15,092 nucleotides of DNA, from the NCBI GenBank assembly GCA_964557575.1, contig CAZLBC010000104.1, positions 1-15,092 of the forward strand, read 5' to 3'. Positions 14,701 through 15,092 of the stretch are shown here, piece after piece (positions within the stretch are counted from its first letter, which is position 1; each line of letters starts with the position of its first letter). Both the position numbers and the translations under genes were made by a program. Under the pieces are notes generated by a model, which was given only the letters and a program-made list of their open reading frames with translations, was not told where the DNA came from and searched no databases. The DNA comes from CAZLBC01 sp964557575 (GTDB lineage: Bacteria; Planctomycetota; Phycisphaerae; SM23-33).

Positions 14701-14953
14701 CCGGGTGACCGCGATGGCGGGGGGCGCCAAAACGCTGTGCGCGGCGGGCACGCCCCGGGCGGGCGGCACAGACGCCTGGGCGGCCCTGGACGGCGAGAAG
14801 GGCGGCCTGCTGTGGCTGGTCGACACGGACAGCGGAAAGAAGCGGGCGGCGGTGACCCTGGACGCCCCGCCGGTCTGGGACGGCATGGCCGTCGCTGACG
14901 GCGCGATCTTCGTGTCCCTGAAAAACGGCACCGTCGTCTGTCTGGGGGGGTGA
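11792..14953 (+). CDS. Methyltransferase-like/PQQ beta-propeller fusion protein
   Basis: This 1053-residue protein starts behind a perfect AGGAGG. Residues 1-17 are hydrophobic and small (MTTLIAAVAVMTAAGAA), signal-like but with no positive charge. Residues 22-150 resemble a class I methyltransferase fold: VVCAGCGDPALPAAL as a loop I relative, ALDADPARIEKTREQA as an acidic strand end, and DEIRRVLAPRGAAV as a late strand. The SAM-binding glycine loop is degenerate. DEWTHWLHGPDGNAVADD then links to repeated propeller blades of the PQQ/quinoprotein type (GRVYYVDGEHVAAADLATGR, DGRVYCLRAADGKPAW, WLVDTDSG). Two propellers are likely, about 180-610 and 640-1050. No dehydrogenase active site was recognised. 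Planctomycete-type bacteria carry many such proteins of unknown role. The last residues are homologous to the remnant at 1429-1533. Confidence 0.85.
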   Translation: MTTLIAAVAVMTAAGAAPPAAVGDILKQAGTRGGLVVCAGCGDPALPAALGKSGSVLVHALDADPARIEKTREQARDSGLAGRVFAERWDRDRLPYADNLVTCLVIGDPGFAVPLDEIRRVLAPRGAAVAAASAAGAAFRAAARKAGGLLVYRKPVPAETDEWTHWLHGPDGNAVADDAVAGPPASLRWVCGPRWMNHHNETPSFDVMVSAGGRVFYVIDESLPGLFGLPERWRLVARDAFNGLPLWKRPLARWGWRDWVAGGGHSASRFDQPPDFHRQLVAAGDVVYVRIGDPALLRRLDAATGETLKTYAGTGNLSAVLHVDGTLILSLHRRDGDGPLGKEIRVLDADSGTVLWNKEDLAGVKPKIKTLGRYTALYLAAGDGRVYYVDGEHVAAADLATGRQLWRTPRPPRGKKTYGYARLYTPDLCTLVAAGDVLLFCQTADSGRIPWNDPVPARLLALSARTGEHRWEYAAGNWGYGSPADVFVVADTAWAFAAKGFTLAGIDLASGAVKKEYPVAAALDAAHHHRCYRNKATGRYVFTGRRGVELTDLRDGSIVLNNWVRGACRYGVLPCNGLLYAPPDPCMCYATAKVNGLHALASRPPAVAAAAAGDRLEKGPAYGTVPAAGEAGAADWPVYRRDAARSGWCPTDLPAEPAKQWEAAVGGTLSGITAADGKVFVAAVDAHTVCCLDRATGKEIWSYTAGGPVDTPPTYHRGAILFGAADGRVYCLRAADGKPAWRFDAAAGAARVVAFGRLESSRPCHGAVTVYDDRVYATAGRSSFLDGGIRLYALDPKTGKILDEGTRCSVDPETGQGRFNASLRYDMPPDASGAVSDVLVADGGSLYMRHVKIDPADLGRDLVGDMPKAAVKRFYQQKQTGKTLDFGPQLVSTAGLLDDAWYNQTFWSYRRASHGRMLVFDDRRTYGIRAYGGGTSRHIRSKITAGKGSFKLFADDRAAGTRAWATPIPVRVTAMAGGAKTLCAAGTPRAGGTDAWAALDGEKGGLLWLVDTDSGKKRAAVTLDAPPVWDGMAVADGAIFVSLKNGTVVCLGG

Positions 14954-15024
14954 GGGGGAAGGGACTGATATGTTGGAATAGGAAATAAGTGCTACCGCAT
15001 ACAGGAAGGAGGTAATTACCGCAC

Positions 15025-15092
15025 ATGAAAAGTTCAACCGTATTATTACTGTTGTTTTTCCTGACTATTAACGGGTGCGATGCCACAAGTAA
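15025..15092 (+). CDS. Probable lipoprotein, N-terminal part (runs off window)
   Basis: The ATG at 15025 opens a frame to the right edge encoding MKSSTVLLLLFFLTINGCDAT and one or two further residues. This is a typical lipoprotein signal: a charged start, a run of Leu/Phe, and INGC as a lipobox with the Cys to be lipidated. AGGAGG lies 12 nt upstream (15007-15012), a somewhat long spacing. The region is visibly more AT-rich than the preceding gene, with TTA and ATT codons that are rare there, so it may belong to another gene set. Function cannot be seen from 22 codons. Confidence 0.6.
   Translation, partial: MKSSTVLLLLFFLTINGCDATS

Overview
The window is GC-rich bacterial chromosome. Secreted carbohydrate-active proteins dominate it: three right-handed beta-helix proteins, a Tat-exported formylglycine sulfatase and a very large PQQ-like beta-propeller protein with a methyltransferase-like N-terminus. 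This mix is typical of the PVC group, most likely Planctomycetota (Phycisphaerae-like) or Lentisphaerota/Kiritimatiellota. No marker gene is present to settle the phylum, so this is an inference from gene content only.

Layout. Positions 1-90 hold the 3' end of an open frame made of 18-bp tandem repeats (KPEGVG). Positions 91-546 are mostly non-coding; they carry a short segment resembling the 3' end of a tmRNA gene and end in a strong promoter. Positions 547-1196 are a VapBC toxin-antitoxin pair whose mRNA appears leaderless. Positions 1197-4614 are a mosaic: one intact secreted beta-helix gene (1539-3380, minus) sits among at least five gene pieces. These are a 133-bp exact copy of part of the beta-helix gene at 4615-5781; the last ~34 codons of a PQQ-propeller gene; the first ~30 codons of a metallophosphoesterase; a 5'-truncated Fic gene with a damaged catalytic motif; and the 3' end of an unrecognised gene. 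Two 32-bp near-identical repeats lie at the two broken edges of the Fic/metallophosphoesterase piece.

Positions 4615-11249 form a polysaccharide-use-like cluster. A sulfatase and a beta-helix protein read leftward as a likely operon. An OFA-type MFS transporter and a GH141-like beta-helix/LamG protein read rightward. Divergent sigma70-type promoters lie between the two arms. Positions 11265-11692 are a HicBA toxin-antitoxin pair (minus), back to back with the promoter of the 1053-residue propeller protein (11792-14953, plus). The window ends 22 codons into a comparatively AT-rich probable lipoprotein gene.

How the genes may work together (inference): secreted sulfatase and beta-helix enzymes would desulfate and cleave a sulfated, possibly fucose- or uronate-containing polysaccharide. 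The OFA carrier would move a small carboxylate product, and the two toxin-antitoxin pairs mark the edges of accessory DNA. I found no defence system or CRISPR array. The most unusual part is the fragment mosaic at 1.2-4.6 kb.
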